From: Neodiprion pinetum | Taxonomy: Eukaryota > Arthropoda > Insecta > Hymenoptera > Diprionidae | Length of the DNA: 64,000 nucleotides | NCBI RefSeq assembly: GCF_021155775.2 | Contig: NC_060234.1 | Location: 3,968,001-4,032,000, forward strand | Reading direction: 5' to 3' | In this document: positions 50,674-60,196 of the stretch, one piece after another | Layout of the letters: the number at the start of each line of letters is the position of its first letter | Position numbering within the stretch: the stretch's first letter is position 1 | The notes under the pieces: generated by a model | Databases searched by the model: none | Seen by the model: the letters and a program-made list of their open reading frames with translations, nothing else | Told to the model about the DNA's origin: nothing | Translations under genes and position numbers: made by a program

Positions 50674-52080
50674 GAACCACCAATCACGGAGCAACTCAGG
50701 GAGCTGATCAAGTACTGCATCGGCAGAAGGCTTTAACCAGTGATTGGTAGCGACGCGACCTTGAACCACATCGTCTGTGGCAGCTCTGACAACAACAAAA
50801 GGAAAACAGTTCTGTTGGGCTACCTCTCAACAGTTGAACTCGACATCCTGAATAAGGTCTCGTGACCAACCTCTGTCACCTCCCACAGACAGGAAAAGAT
50901 CGGCCCAACACTCTGCACCGTCAAGCTGTTGAACTTGATTAAGAACTGGTGGGTGCAGGAGGTAGACCACTCGGACCACAGACGCATCTCGTTTTTCCTA
51001 ACAGCAGATATGCTGAGGTGGAACAGGTAGGCGTACACATAAACCCGAGATCCTTCCTACAAGGAGGAGCTAGAATCGAGGATCCGAGGATCCTGTAACA
51101 CACCTGCCATCCCCCATCATACAGGCGTTGAAGGCAGCGTACTCGACGAAGCCAAAGGTCAGCGATACCAACCTGGATATAAGCTCAGACCCAGTTCCCG
51201 AAAGCTCCTGAACAGGACCCATAAGACAAAAGACGCTCCTGACTGTGTAGCTTACAGAGCAACTCGAAAGGAAGACGAGAAACTGATTAAAAGATGAAAG
51301 TCAGAGGTCCGGAGAAGATTCTGCGGCAAGATTGAGGTCCCACAGCCGGTGGTCAGGCTCCAAAGAGTATTCTCGTCAGGCCCAATGATCAGACCGCACG
51401 GGACCTCATACTGCTGGACGGTAGCGTGGCGGAAAACTAGATTGACATGTACTGACCAATATGCTGGAGGTCCACTTACGGGGGTCCAAGCCATCGACTC
51501 GGGGACCGCCTTCATAGGCTCGTCCAGATGGACATGGACCTGGAGATTTGAAAACGGTGGGAGAGATCGTCAAGGTGGGCAGAATTGGACGATCCATCGA
51601 CACCTTCGATAGGTTCAAAGATCTTTTCGGCCCTCCTTCAAGAAGCTCTGGTCATCAGGTTGAACTCCATTTTCAGAGCGTGCCTGGCGACGTACCTACC
51701 CTACCTATTCACAAGCTGGAAAGAGGTCAGGATAGTATTTATCCGAAAAACTTGGAGCCACGCTTACTAGCGTAGTTTAAACAGGACCAAGCTGAGAACC
51801 TTCATGGATCTCATAACCGGGCACTGGTACATGGGAGGACACCTCATGCATTTGAGGGCTCGGAAAGGAGACCCTCTACTTGAGATGTGGGGAGGAGCAA
51901 GAGACCAACTACATAGGCGAGGAGAAAATCGAGGAAACTGGGGCGGGTAGGCTTCTTCAGTTCGCTAATTGTAAGCTTGCCAACCTGACGTCGTTTCCTG
52001 CATACTCTAGGGTGCGCTAATGGGTCCGGACACAATGGTCCCGCAGGACTGAGCGCCCAGCCAGCCCCTCTTTAAAGAGT
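50674..52080 (+). mobile_element. decayed non-LTR (LINE-type) retrotransposon fragment
   Basis: This block is more GC-rich than its surroundings and contains broken coding sequence of a non-LTR retrotransposon. Three pieces lie in order on the plus strand. At about 50,680-51,030 is an apurinic-type endonuclease: a GSDATLNHIVCGSSDNN stretch corresponds to the family's SDANAHH..WGSSD block, and a SDHRR motif marks the catalytic end. At about 51,585-51,770 is the N-terminal part of a reverse transcriptase, with a WKEVRIVFIRK segment like the WK.A.VVFIPK motif. At about 51,790-51,920 is a LITGHWYMGGHL segment resembling the distal part of jockey/R1-like ORF2 proteins. The reading frame has stop codons (for example TAA near 50,734 and TGA near 50,863) and frame changes. 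The catalytic palm with its FADD box is missing, so an internal deletion has occurred. I place it broadly in the R1/jockey/I group. It cannot transpose itself. Confidence 0.85.
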
Positions 52081-53055
52081 ACAATAGTGTTGATTAGAAA
52101 ATACTCTGCTTATCAGAATTACAATTTTACATATAATCAAAAAAACAGAAGACCTTTTTTCCTTAGAATCTTCGAACTGTAAACTTTTCAAAAATAAATA
52201 AAGAAGTTGAGCGAAATGAGACGAATTTTACTACGAGGAGTAACAAATTTTGGGAAAGCAATATTTGTTTTTAAACAATATTTTCAGTCGAATAATTAAA
52301 ACGCCCAGACTTTGATTTCGATTAACCAAGACGCGTTTTCTTTCTTACAAAAGTCAATTCATCGATGATAATCTGTACCTAATATCGGTTCGATACTGTG
52401 AAACTGAATATTCAACCGTACCAACATGATAGAAAGAAATTGTTTTGGGAAACTTTATCGGAAAGTAGTCATCCGAATAAAATGACTAAGCACCAGCAAA
52501 AATTTTCACCAATATTTCAATGATTCCAAATGACACGTAAAAGTCCAAGCTTTTGTTAACATTACAATATTTCCAGTGTTTTCCATTATTCATTTCGTTT
52601 TTATCAAAGATCTTCGTACAACCAACGAATATAATGATATGACAAATTCGTAAGAATGAATAAAAATTTCTCAATTTTCATCGCCAATTAGTTCCAATTT
52701 CCTCGAATAAAAAACAGAAAAAATAATATTCCGATCGATCCTCGCATGAAATCAGTTGCGCGGTTGTTTAAAATCCGAGACCTTGGTAGAAGCTCTTATC
52801 TCGAAATCCGTCGCGTTAAGCTTAGACAGCCTCGAGAGGTAAGAAAGTTCGTTGGTGCAGGTGCAGTGAGGAGAGCGTTGCTGCGGCCAGGCGACAAGTA
52901 GTCACGTACGAGCTTTGTCAGACCTCGACTATCGCCGGCTGAAATCTGACCTCCAAACCGCCCTGCAGGATGTCCTCGGTGCACTATGCACGCCACCTTT
53001 TCGCTTCCCACTCACCCCGAACCGCAGCATCGCCCTCGTTGTACCGAGGATGTCC
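52081..53055. other. AT-rich spacer then a CpG-rich patch
   Basis: 52,081-52,780 is AT-rich with nothing identifiable. 52,790-53,055 is CpG-rich and free of runs, and lies directly next to the inverted-end element. Short frames exist on both strands without recognisable domains. GCTTACACCCTGAAGTCGAC just right of the element (about 54,068) is also GC-rich, so the element may have inserted into one continuous GC-rich patch. Confidence 0.45.
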
Positions 53056-54060
53056 CATATATATATATATGAGGCATTCCCAGCCGATTCAACAAAAGCT
53101 TGACCGCAACATTTTTTTAATTTGGTCTAGAATTTTTTCCGCGTTGATGCGAGGCTGAAAATTAACCAATGGAAAGTTCCAAATTGTTTTTTTCAATCAC
53201 TCGTACGTAACCTCTGGATTTTTTAAACACATCGCGAAAATATCCAAACTTATCTTTGAAATACAAAGAAAGAGAGGGAGAAAAAGTAACATTCGACAAA
53301 ATCTTGACCGCAACATTTTTTTAATTTGGTCTAGAATTTTTTCCGCGTTGATGCGAGGCTGAAAATTAACCAATAGAAAGTTCCAAATTTTTTTTTTTTA
53401 ATCACTCGTACGTAACCTGTGGATTTTTTAAACACATCGCGAAAATACCCAAACTTTTCTTTGAAATACAAGAAAAGAGAGAGAGAGAAAAAGTAAAATT
53501 TCAGTTTCGAAATGAAATATTTTTACGGATGATTCAGGGTAGAAGAACTTTTGTTTCTATTTTGTACAGTTTTTTATAAAAATGCCGGATGGCATTTGGA
53601 CTGCAAAGAAAACATTCGTAATTCGAAAAGTGTTTTGAAAAAAAAAAAAATCGTCCGCGCGTTGTACCACGAGAAAAACAGTCTAAAAATTTAGTAATCC
53701 AATCTGAGACGCGGTAAGTGTTATAATAAATTTGGAACGGGTTTGAACGCAGAGAAAACGTTTTAAAAACAACAGAAAGAAAGGGTTATTTTTTTACTCT
53801 GAATCTTGCGCGAAAATACATAATTTCGAAAATGGGACGTTGTCTTTTTTTCATTTCTCGTATCTAAAAAACTAATTTGGGTATTCGTAGAGACGGGTTC
53901 GAAAATTCATCGGGTTAATACGAGTGATGAAAAAAATTTGGGAATCTTGTTTGAAAAAGGTTTTCGTGGGTCGTACCGACGTAGAAAAAATCCTTGGTGA
54001 AATTGGTAAATGTCACGGTCAACCGTTTACCAATTTGGCGTGGAATGCCCCATGTATACG
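53056..54060. mobile_element. non-autonomous element with GGCATTCC-type inverted ends, copy 1
   Basis: The left end reads TATATGAGGCATTCCCAGCC (from about 53,067). The right end reads GGCGTGGAATGCCCCATGTA (54,038-54,057), whose reverse complement starts TACATGGGGCATTCCACGCC, so the two ends form an imperfect inverted pair about 1 kb apart. The interior is AT-rich and noncoding and contains a tandem duplication of about 204 bp. A second element at 56,479-57,008 has the same kind of ends. No transposase is present, so this would be a MITE-like or deletion derivative. The exact ends and target-site duplication are not resolved because the flanks are TA-rich. Confidence 0.55.
53089..53502. repeat. 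tandem duplication, two units of about 204 bp
   Basis: The segment starting ATTCAACAAAAGCTTGACCG recurs as ATTCGACAAAATCTTGACCG. TTGACCGCAAC starts at 53,100 and again at 53,304, a period of 204 bases. The units stay closely similar through TTTGGTCTAGAATTTTTTCC, GATGCGAGGCTGAAAATTAA, CACTCGTACGTAACCT and a GA-rich tail. Only scattered substitutions and small indels separate them, so the duplication is fairly recent. It begins just inside the left end of the surrounding element. Confidence 0.92.
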
Positions 54061-55973
54061 TTCCTCTGCTTACACCCTGAAGTCGACAAGACGAGGAGCC
54101 GCACTCGGCTCGTATGCCAACCTCGGGCACAACCGCCGCTTCTCCTCCTGACACATGATTCTCATTATAAACCTCTCGTTTACCTTGTTAATTGCGACGC
54201 AGGCGGTGCAGAGGCCGAAACTTAGTTATTCGTTGTATATTCACTTGCGGCAATAATTATTTCGATATTCGAATCACGGTTATAAAGTAGAACCTATTCT
54301 TTGATCAACTCCTTTTCCACCCGACAAAACTCGTTGGATATATGGTAACAAAAAATAAATAAATAAATAAATAAATAAAAAAAGAAAATAAGAAAAAATC
54401 ATTGCGAAAGGATTATTTTTGTATACAATTTTGAAATTCATCTCTGAATATGTAACGTAACGAGAAAAACGTCATGTTCTTTTTACTTGGTTTTTTTTTT
54501 TTTTTTTTATCCAGATCTCTCGTCACTAACAACAAACCTTCTCAAAGTTTTGATAAATTAAATACATTCCTTTCTTGCGAAAGAAAAATACATGAAAATT
54601 ACTAAAGATAACCGATGAACCTATTTCTCCCCCCAACGAATGTGGTTGACAATGATTAGCAAAAGTTAAAAATAAAAACAGCGCCATCTTTCTCATGTTT
54701 TATTCGAATAGAAAAACTTCGAATTCCAGAAACGATCTATCGTAAAGCAATCAATAATATTGAATTGTTTTCGTTATTCTTTACGAGGCGGCGTGACGAA
54801 ATCCGGCATTCAAAATTTGGAATTTGGAGAACAACGAGGTTTGCTAAAAAAAAAAAGAAAAAAGGAAAAAAAAAAGAAGAAACAAATGACAGAATTTAAT
54901 CCGATAATATTCGACATCTGGTTATTTCCTCAGTGAAAATCACTACGTTTGTAAATTACTTGAGCAAGTAAAGTTTCACCGCGTAGCTCGGAGCCGTGAA
55001 CATTTACGGTTCTAATTTCCTTGCTTATTAGCGAGCCGGTAGGGCACAAGCCAACGAACGCTCCAAGCTAAAGTACTAAAATTTAGTATCGCAACTTCGC
55101 AGGATATTGTCGTTGGCTTGAATATTCCAGCTATAACACGGTTTAAGTGTATAAGGCGTTACAGAATCTGGATTATCATCGTAAAGACGCGCATCTCTTA
55201 ATAATATACAGTGGCATGTATATCAACAATCACTAATAATTTATCACGTATTAAATTGCTCGTTTGATAAGAAATACGTAGGAAGTATAAAATGTTAATT
55301 CCTACTTAAGATTAAAGCCCTTCGGCCCGTGATTATCTTCTCTCATTTCCCGTTCTTAAACTCCGCTGAAAAATAACATGGAAATACGTTTCGTTATTCA
55401 AAATTTCGTTTTTTTTTTTTTTTTCTTTATTCACGAGGTTATCATCAAGTCTCCAGTATTCTCAAGAACACAATGATAAATATTTATGGTTTTCAATTTT
55501 TGAAAAATCGATTTGACCGATTACGATTAAATTTTAGATTAAATCAAGTAAGTATTGCGCATGGTTTTAAATTCGTCGCAAATTGGATCACACATCTACA
55601 AAGTCCGATTCGTAAGCGACGACGCTCACCGAATTCTTCGAGCCTATCATTTGTTCCGGTTGAAGAGAAAAAAAAAAAAATATGTTTTCCAATCGAGAAA
55701 CATGAATTCTCTGTATAAATACGTGTAAAAAAAAAAAAATAGCAATTTTATAAAAATTTGATCAATCTATTTTCGCATAGCTTAACAAACAAACTTTCTA
55801 CACAATTCCCAGAAGCTTGCAAAAATTTTTTTGACCACTGTTCGATGAAAATTGCTAAATATTATAATTTGAAAGAAATGGCCTTTATATCTTTTCGAAA
55901 ATGAATGGTTTTTAAAACTTTTTCGAGCTTCGTTATTTCGTTCATATTTCTTCTATTTTCGCTCACTTTTTTT
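54061..55973. other. no identifiable gene; AT-rich noncoding
   Basis: The interval starts with a GC-richer 100 bases, then is AT-rich with the AAAT microsatellite, a T-run at about 54,490-54,508 and A/G runs at 54,846-54,882. No coding sequence is recognised. Confidence 0.6.
54351..54380. repeat. (AAAT)n microsatellite
   Basis: About seven AAAT/TAAA units between A-runs. Confidence 0.92.
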
Positions 55974-56394
55974 TTATATAATCGTTTGTTTTTCCTCTTT
56001 GCTGAATTTTTTCTCTTGCAAATCATCAGTTTGACTTTTGCTGATTTCGATGCACCGGCACAAATGCCGCATGTGAATGGATTCCGAGGAGCTTTTCAGG
56101 GCGGCATCAAGATCCTCGAGGGAACTTCCGGTATCCGGTATCGCCACTGTTGGAGTTTCGCTCAGCGATATATCGGCTGTAACAAAATTCCCTGCAGCTT
56201 CCATACGAGCCACGAAGTTTCTCGACCCTTACATGCTTAACCCGAGTCGAACGGGGGAAATATTCGATACGGCATTTGCCCTTTACTTGCAAAATACATT
56301 CGATCCGATCCGAGACGGTAAGGGGATACCCACGCGTAACTTCGGCCGTGGAAACATAAATCTCAAAACGAGATATTCTCACGCGGAAGGCTAA
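55974..56394. other. GC-balanced patch with overlapping open frames on both strands
   Basis: On the minus strand, 56,213-55,974 is open. From 56,204 it has an ATG reading MEAAGNFVTADISLSETPTV (20 residues), then SSLEDLDAALKSSSES, then TAA. On the plus strand, 56,077-56,394 is open from ATG for 105 codons (MDSEELFRAASRSSRELP...). The two cannot both be ordinary coding sequence. Neither resembles a family I know. A minus-strand acceptor-like TTTTGTTACAG lies inside the minus frame. The patch stands out by composition and may be an exon or a regulatory element. Confidence 0.2.
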
Positions 56395-56478
56395 AAAGTT
56401 GTACTTACCTAAAATGTATTGCTTCCGCTGCCGTTTATATGATATATATTACGTGCGGTTCTACGCATTCCAATATTT

Positions 56479-57008
56479 TTATATATACGGGGCATTCCAT
56501 GCCATCTCAATCTCTCTGATATTTCCCACAATTTCTTACGCGGTATTGTTTTCACTTTCGAAGGCACTCAGTTTTGTTTTTGCAAATATTTCGAATCCAT
56601 TGGAATTATTTACAATTTATAAAAACAGACACAATGTTCGACACGATTTAAAAACTTCGAATCATTCTGAAAAATTGTGCGTCAGGTATCAAAACTTTTT
56701 AGCCTCGTGAGCCGAAGTTGACTGATTCTTTCTTTCCATTCGATAAAACTAAAACAAAAAAAAAAAATCAAAAAATGTCGAAAGAAACAAGTGAAAAGAC
56801 AAGAATTTTCATTCGTGATAAAGAAATTTTTTCTGTCTTCAAAAATTGTAAATAATTCAAATCGATTCTAAATAATTTGAAAGAAATACCCCGAGTTCCT
56901 TCAAGAGTCAAATCAATGATGTAAAAAATCGTCAGCCAAATCAGAGAGGTTAAGAATCAGGACCAAGTTGAGTTCGTATGGAATGCCATGTACCCATTAT
57001 TATATATG
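56479..57008. mobile_element. non-autonomous element with GGCATTCC-type inverted ends, copy 2
   Basis: The left end is TATATACGGGGCATTCCATGCC (about 56,482-56,503, one base run split here as TATATACGGGG + CATTCCATGCC). The right end is GTATGGAATGCCATGTACCC (about 56,976-56,995), which is its imperfect reverse complement. The flanks on both sides are TATATA-rich. The interior of about 480 bases is AT-rich and noncoding. Part of it (56,561-56,710) resembles 14,109-14,253, which supports a dispersed family. No transposase is visible. Confidence 0.5.
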
Positions 57009-57901
57009 ATATATTCAGTAAAATGAAATAGAATAAGAACGACGGAATTTTTTAAATTTATTTCATACCCGCACTCAGATTGTAAAAAAAATCGAGAGGT
57101 TGACGAAAATTGTGGACCAGTTTGATGGCAACCTTTCGTAAAACAATATGACCCATATATAATAATCACGGCGTTTAACCCGAGTCGAGTAAATTCAGAA
57201 GAAACTTGGTGATTCCATTTCGTTTTTATTTTTACACTTGCCTCGTCTTTTTTCGTGACCATTTTTCTTTTCCTACCATCTCAAATGGTGCCGTGACCAT
57301 AATCGTTGAATACGATTCGTATCTACTTTTATCTCTTCGTACAGTTTGTAGGAATAAAACCGAACAACCGTCTGATATTTGTCCGAAGAACGATGAGCAA
57401 GCAAATACTTGGCAAGATTTTCTTTCGAGACGAGACTTCGGTGGCAAATTGATTATTTTTTTCACAGAATCTGAAAAAAAAAAAAAAAAAACGGCAACGC
57501 CATCGTATTTTACAATTTACAACCTTGTGCAATTAATACGCGATATGTTTGTACGCATCCGGCTTTACTGTCATGCGTAACGCAATCTATTCAACTGAAT
57601 GTGAAATTAGGAACAGAATCAGAGCCTCGCGACGATGAGGGAGAAGGCGAGAATTAATCAAGTCGAACTCGTCAAAGCAATTATCCATCTTACGTCAAAG
57701 CGCTAGGCTTCGGTACACATCCGCCAGTTGAACTTCCTCTCTGCACAGTATTCGCTCTTTGTATCCATTCTCCTACGTATACAAGCATCGGTTCACACTT
57801 GACTGCTAAACCCGGCCTTGCAGGCTGTCCTACCTTAATCGGCAAAGTGCCGTCACGAGTTCAGGGTTGTCAAAGGATGCGGAACGAATTAATTTAACGC
57901 C

Positions 57902-58102
57902 TTGTATGACGACGATGTCGATGAGGAAAAGAAAGAGTTTACGTGTTTGCAATCTGATACAGAGTTCCATATCGGTCTGGATTCTCGGACTGCCGATTTC
58001 TTCGTTGACTCGGTTAGGTTGGCAATGCTGAATCAGATCGCAGCGCTACCGCGGGCCGGTCGCGAAACAGCCTCACAGTCAGTCCTTGTGAACATAACAT
58101 AA
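57902..58102 (+). other. unrecognised 66-codon open frame in a GC-balanced patch
   Basis: The frame reads TAT GAC GAC GAT GTC GAT GAG from the second codon and is acidic at the start (YDDDVDEEKKEF). It ends with ...SQSVLVNIT and TAA. It opens with TTG, not ATG, so if it were coding it would have to be an internal or terminal exon. I recognise no domain. The surrounding 57,600-58,100 is less AT-rich than its flanks. It could be an exon of an unidentified gene, a gene relic or noncoding. Confidence 0.15.
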
Positions 58103-58135
58103 CCCGTGATCTTCACATTTTATATTTTTAGGTTA

Positions 58136-58300
58136 GATTCTACGGTCATGAGTCATGTTACGTTGGCAAAGATCGAGTCGAATTCTGTATTTTTCGATTA
58201 GAATCAACGGCCGTGGGTTAGGTTATGTTTACAAAAACTCATCAGAATTTTGTATCTTTGGATTACATTCTACAGTCATGAATTACGTTTACAAAGATTT
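58136..58300 (+). repeat. diverged tandem repeat, 65-base period, about 2.5 units
   Basis: Units start at 58,136 (GATTCTACGGTCATGAGT), 58,201 (GAATCAACGGCCGTGGGT) and 58,266 (CATTCTACAGTCATGAAT, partial). The shared tail reads GAATT(C/T)TGTAT(T/C)TTTGGATTA-like. Spacing is exactly 65 bases between unit starts. Confidence 0.75.
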
Positions 58301-58494
58301 AGCTTCTTTTATTGAGGCAGGATGGCGGTAGCATTGCGGGGTGATTCAGTATTGCCAACGTAACCGTCTTGCCGAAAAATTAACCATCCCAGAATCAGTG
58401 TGGCCGTTTGTACAATAAATGGCGACGGTATTTAGATCACAGAATAATTTTTTTTCTTCTTTGTTCAAGATACTAGAAAGTGATATAATAAAAA

Positions 58495-58565
58495 TTGTGT
58501 ATCGTTACAAAAACGATTTAAATATTGTTGGAATTACAGAAAAGTGACTATTTAGTTTGATCATA
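58495..58565 (-). repeat. weak fragment related to the 28.8 kb element
   Basis: ATCGTTACAAAAACGATTTA, ATATTGTTGGAATTACAGAA and AAGTGA parallel TATCGTTAAAAAAAAATTGT, ATATCGTTGGAATTACGAAA and AATGA at 28,812-28,860, in the same orientation. It is too short to define ends. Confidence 0.4.
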
Positions 58566-58904
58566 GTTACCAATACTGCGTTTCCTGGTGACTCCGAAAT
58601 TGAATCCGTTTTTTTAGTTAACAAGGTTTTTTTGATTCGAATAAGGTCTTGCCGTCAATTTATTGATGCAGTAATATCTAATTATCTTCTTCGACTGAGG
58701 CACAATGAGTTTTGGATTTGATCTATTCGCAAACGTTCAGCTTCCCAAAGTCCCTCAAACTTTACAATCAACGTTTTCCGGTTGAAACTAATCAACGAAA
58801 GTTTTTATTTTATTTATTTTTTTTTTTTCTCTGTCCAGAGAGAAAGAATCTTGCATCGTTTTCAGCGCATATCTGCAACCGCCTTCAAGACACAGCCGAT
58901 AAAT

Positions 58905-58910
58905 TTTATT
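58905..58910 (-). terminator. KCTD9: possible KCTD9 polyadenylation signal
   Basis: TTTATT on the plus strand reads AATAAA on the minus strand, about 450 bases beyond the KCTD9 stop. No AATAAA lies closer to the stop. Another overlapping set of candidates sits at about 58,804-58,822. This is a motif match only, and such motifs are common in AT-rich DNA. Confidence 0.25.
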
Positions 58911-59359
58911 CTGAACATAAAACTCTATCCGTTTCTAAATTTCCGTAGAAATTCAATCCACGAGTTGTATTATTGAGGTTATAAAGTTGAAGAAGAAAAT
59001 TCAAAAACGCTGCGAGTGTAAATTTGGACAGAAAAAAAATTCTGTTGACAATTAAGTATGTCGCGGATAAAAATCGTTTTTCTCCGTTAGTTTTTTTTTT
59101 TTTTTTCCACTCTCTATCTTAGCTACCGGCACTCGCAACCTTTTTTGATTCTTCCCTTCATTCGTTGAATTCGAGAGAAATGAGAATCGTACAAGTATTT
59201 ACGGAAGCATCATTGATTCAGTATTATAAAACTAATTTACACAAAATACGATTCCAAGTTTAGATTTCTTTTTTTTTTTTTTTTTTGTTTTTTTTTTGCA
59301 ACAAATTCATATCACGGATTACGTTGAATAATATAATTATACACGGCGTTCAATAATTA

Positions 59360-59476
59360 TTACCGTACGGTTTGAGACATATGAAGTGGCGTCAGCATAA
59401 AGTCGAACGTAGCTTCCTTCAAGTTTGCACCGCGAAGATTCGCCTCGTTGAGATCGGATCCAGAGAAGTCACAAAA
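59360..59476 (-). CDS. KCTD9: KCTD9 last coding exon
   Basis: This exon completes KCTD9 with 38 residues and a TAA stop. After the acceptor (ATTTTCAG before TTT) it continues the pentapeptide pattern in phase with the upstream exon, with FCDFSGSDLNEANLRGANLKEA split over successive repeats. It ends in the family's conserved C-terminal tail MLTPLHMSQTVR; the human tail is nearly identical. Joining ...AGADLE to FCDFSGSDL reproduces the known DLENCDLSG-type junction, with F in place of the usual N and F in place of L inside the repeat. Pentapeptide repeats tolerate such changes at non-central positions. The stop codon occupies 59,360-59,362 on the plus strand and is followed by a second in-frame TAA. 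The exon is too short to appear as a conventional open reading frame and was identified from the protein tail and splice sites. Confidence 0.93.
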   Translation of the reverse strand, partial: FCDFSGSDLNEANLRGANLKEATFDFMLTPLHMSQTVR

Positions 59477-59866
59477 CTGAAAATATATAATCGGTAGGGG
59501 AAATTTTTATTTTTTCTTTTCGCGAAGTTCTCAAAAAGCTTCAATTCTTATTCGCGAATCGGAAAATGTCTGCATAAATAATTACCTGACAAGTTTACGA
59601 TGGAGAATTGTGTTCAAGTTCTTGGATGAAAATGTGCTTAAAGTTCTTTTGTTTTTTTTTTTTTTTTTTATAGGATAGGGGGGGGGGGAGGGGGACGTGT
59701 CGTAACACGTGGTTTTTATTTCGAAACTCTTTTGCAGCCGTTTGTAACGCTGACCTTCGATTGTGATCCATTAATCGGAAAATCTTCACGTAATTAATGG
59801 CTTGACGAGTTTACGATGGAGAATCGTGTTTAGATTCTTACATATAAAAGTGTGCCCGAAGTTTAC
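59477..59866 (-). other. KCTD9: KCTD9 intron (390 bp, GT-AG) with an internal duplication
   Basis: This intron separates the last two KCTD9 exons, with donor GTAAAC and acceptor ATTTTCAG on the minus strand. It holds a T-run at about 59,650-59,669, a G-rich stretch at about 59,680-59,694, and two diverged direct copies of its own 5' end. The copies share ATCGGAAAAT and AGTTTACGATGGAGAAT, near 59,773-59,866 and 59,554-59,650. Confidence 0.85.
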
Positions 59867-60196
59867 CTCAAGATCAGCGCCAGCGAGAACCGCAGCTCTG
59901 AGATCGCAGTTCCTTAGTTTCGCGTTCTTGAGGGTTGCGACCCGAAGATTGATGCCTGCCATGTTGCTGCCCTCGAGATTAGCGCCCTTCAAGTTCGCCC
60001 CCTCAAGGTTCGCCCGAAGACCAGTCGGATCCTCGAAATTACAACCCTTGAGACACGCCGCCTCGAGATTGACGCAAAGCATTCGAACCATCAGGAGCTG
60101 AGCGCCTTCCATGTTGCTGCCCGAAAGATCCGCACGCTCCAGATTACAGCCGGAAAAATTCGTCCCGCACAAGCGACAGCCGTGCAGATTCGCGTA
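59867..60196 (-). CDS. KCTD9: KCTD9 penultimate coding exon (pentapeptide-repeat domain)
   Basis: This exon encodes 110 residues (phase 0 at both ends) of BTB/POZ protein KCTD9. In known family members an N-terminal ubiquitin-like region and a BTB domain precede a long pentapeptide-repeat domain, and the protein is thought to be a CUL3-type ubiquitin-ligase adaptor. The exon is almost wholly pentapeptide repeats of the A(N/D)LxG type, for example ANLHG, CNLERADLSGSN, ANLEGANLKGANLEGSN and INLRVATLKNAKLRNCDL. The stretches NLERADLSGS, CNFEDPTGL and GINLRVATLKNAKL match animal KCTD9 as I remember it, which makes the assignment firm. On the minus strand the acceptor is GCGTTGCAG before TAC, and the donor is GAG followed by GTAAAC. 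The open frame runs a few codons beyond both ends, but those parts are intronic. The exon contains no stop or frameshift, so the gene looks functional. It is truncated here because the preceding exons lie outside the window. Confidence 0.95.

Larger units (their letters stand above)
57009..59359. other. region downstream of KCTD9 (its 3' side); no other gene identified
   Basis: The interval includes the unrecognised frames at 57,206-57,580 (124 codons, GTG start, interrupted by an A-run) and 57,902-58,102, the 65-base tandem repeat and a weak dispersed-repeat fragment. The part nearest 59,360 should be KCTD9 3' untranslated region. It contains T-runs at about 59,091-59,106 and 59,270-59,298. 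Confidence 0.55.

Noticed and set aside
59802..60101. 99-codon plus-strand open frame opposite the KCTD9 exon
   Set aside because: It is the antisense shadow of the pentapeptide-repeat exon.
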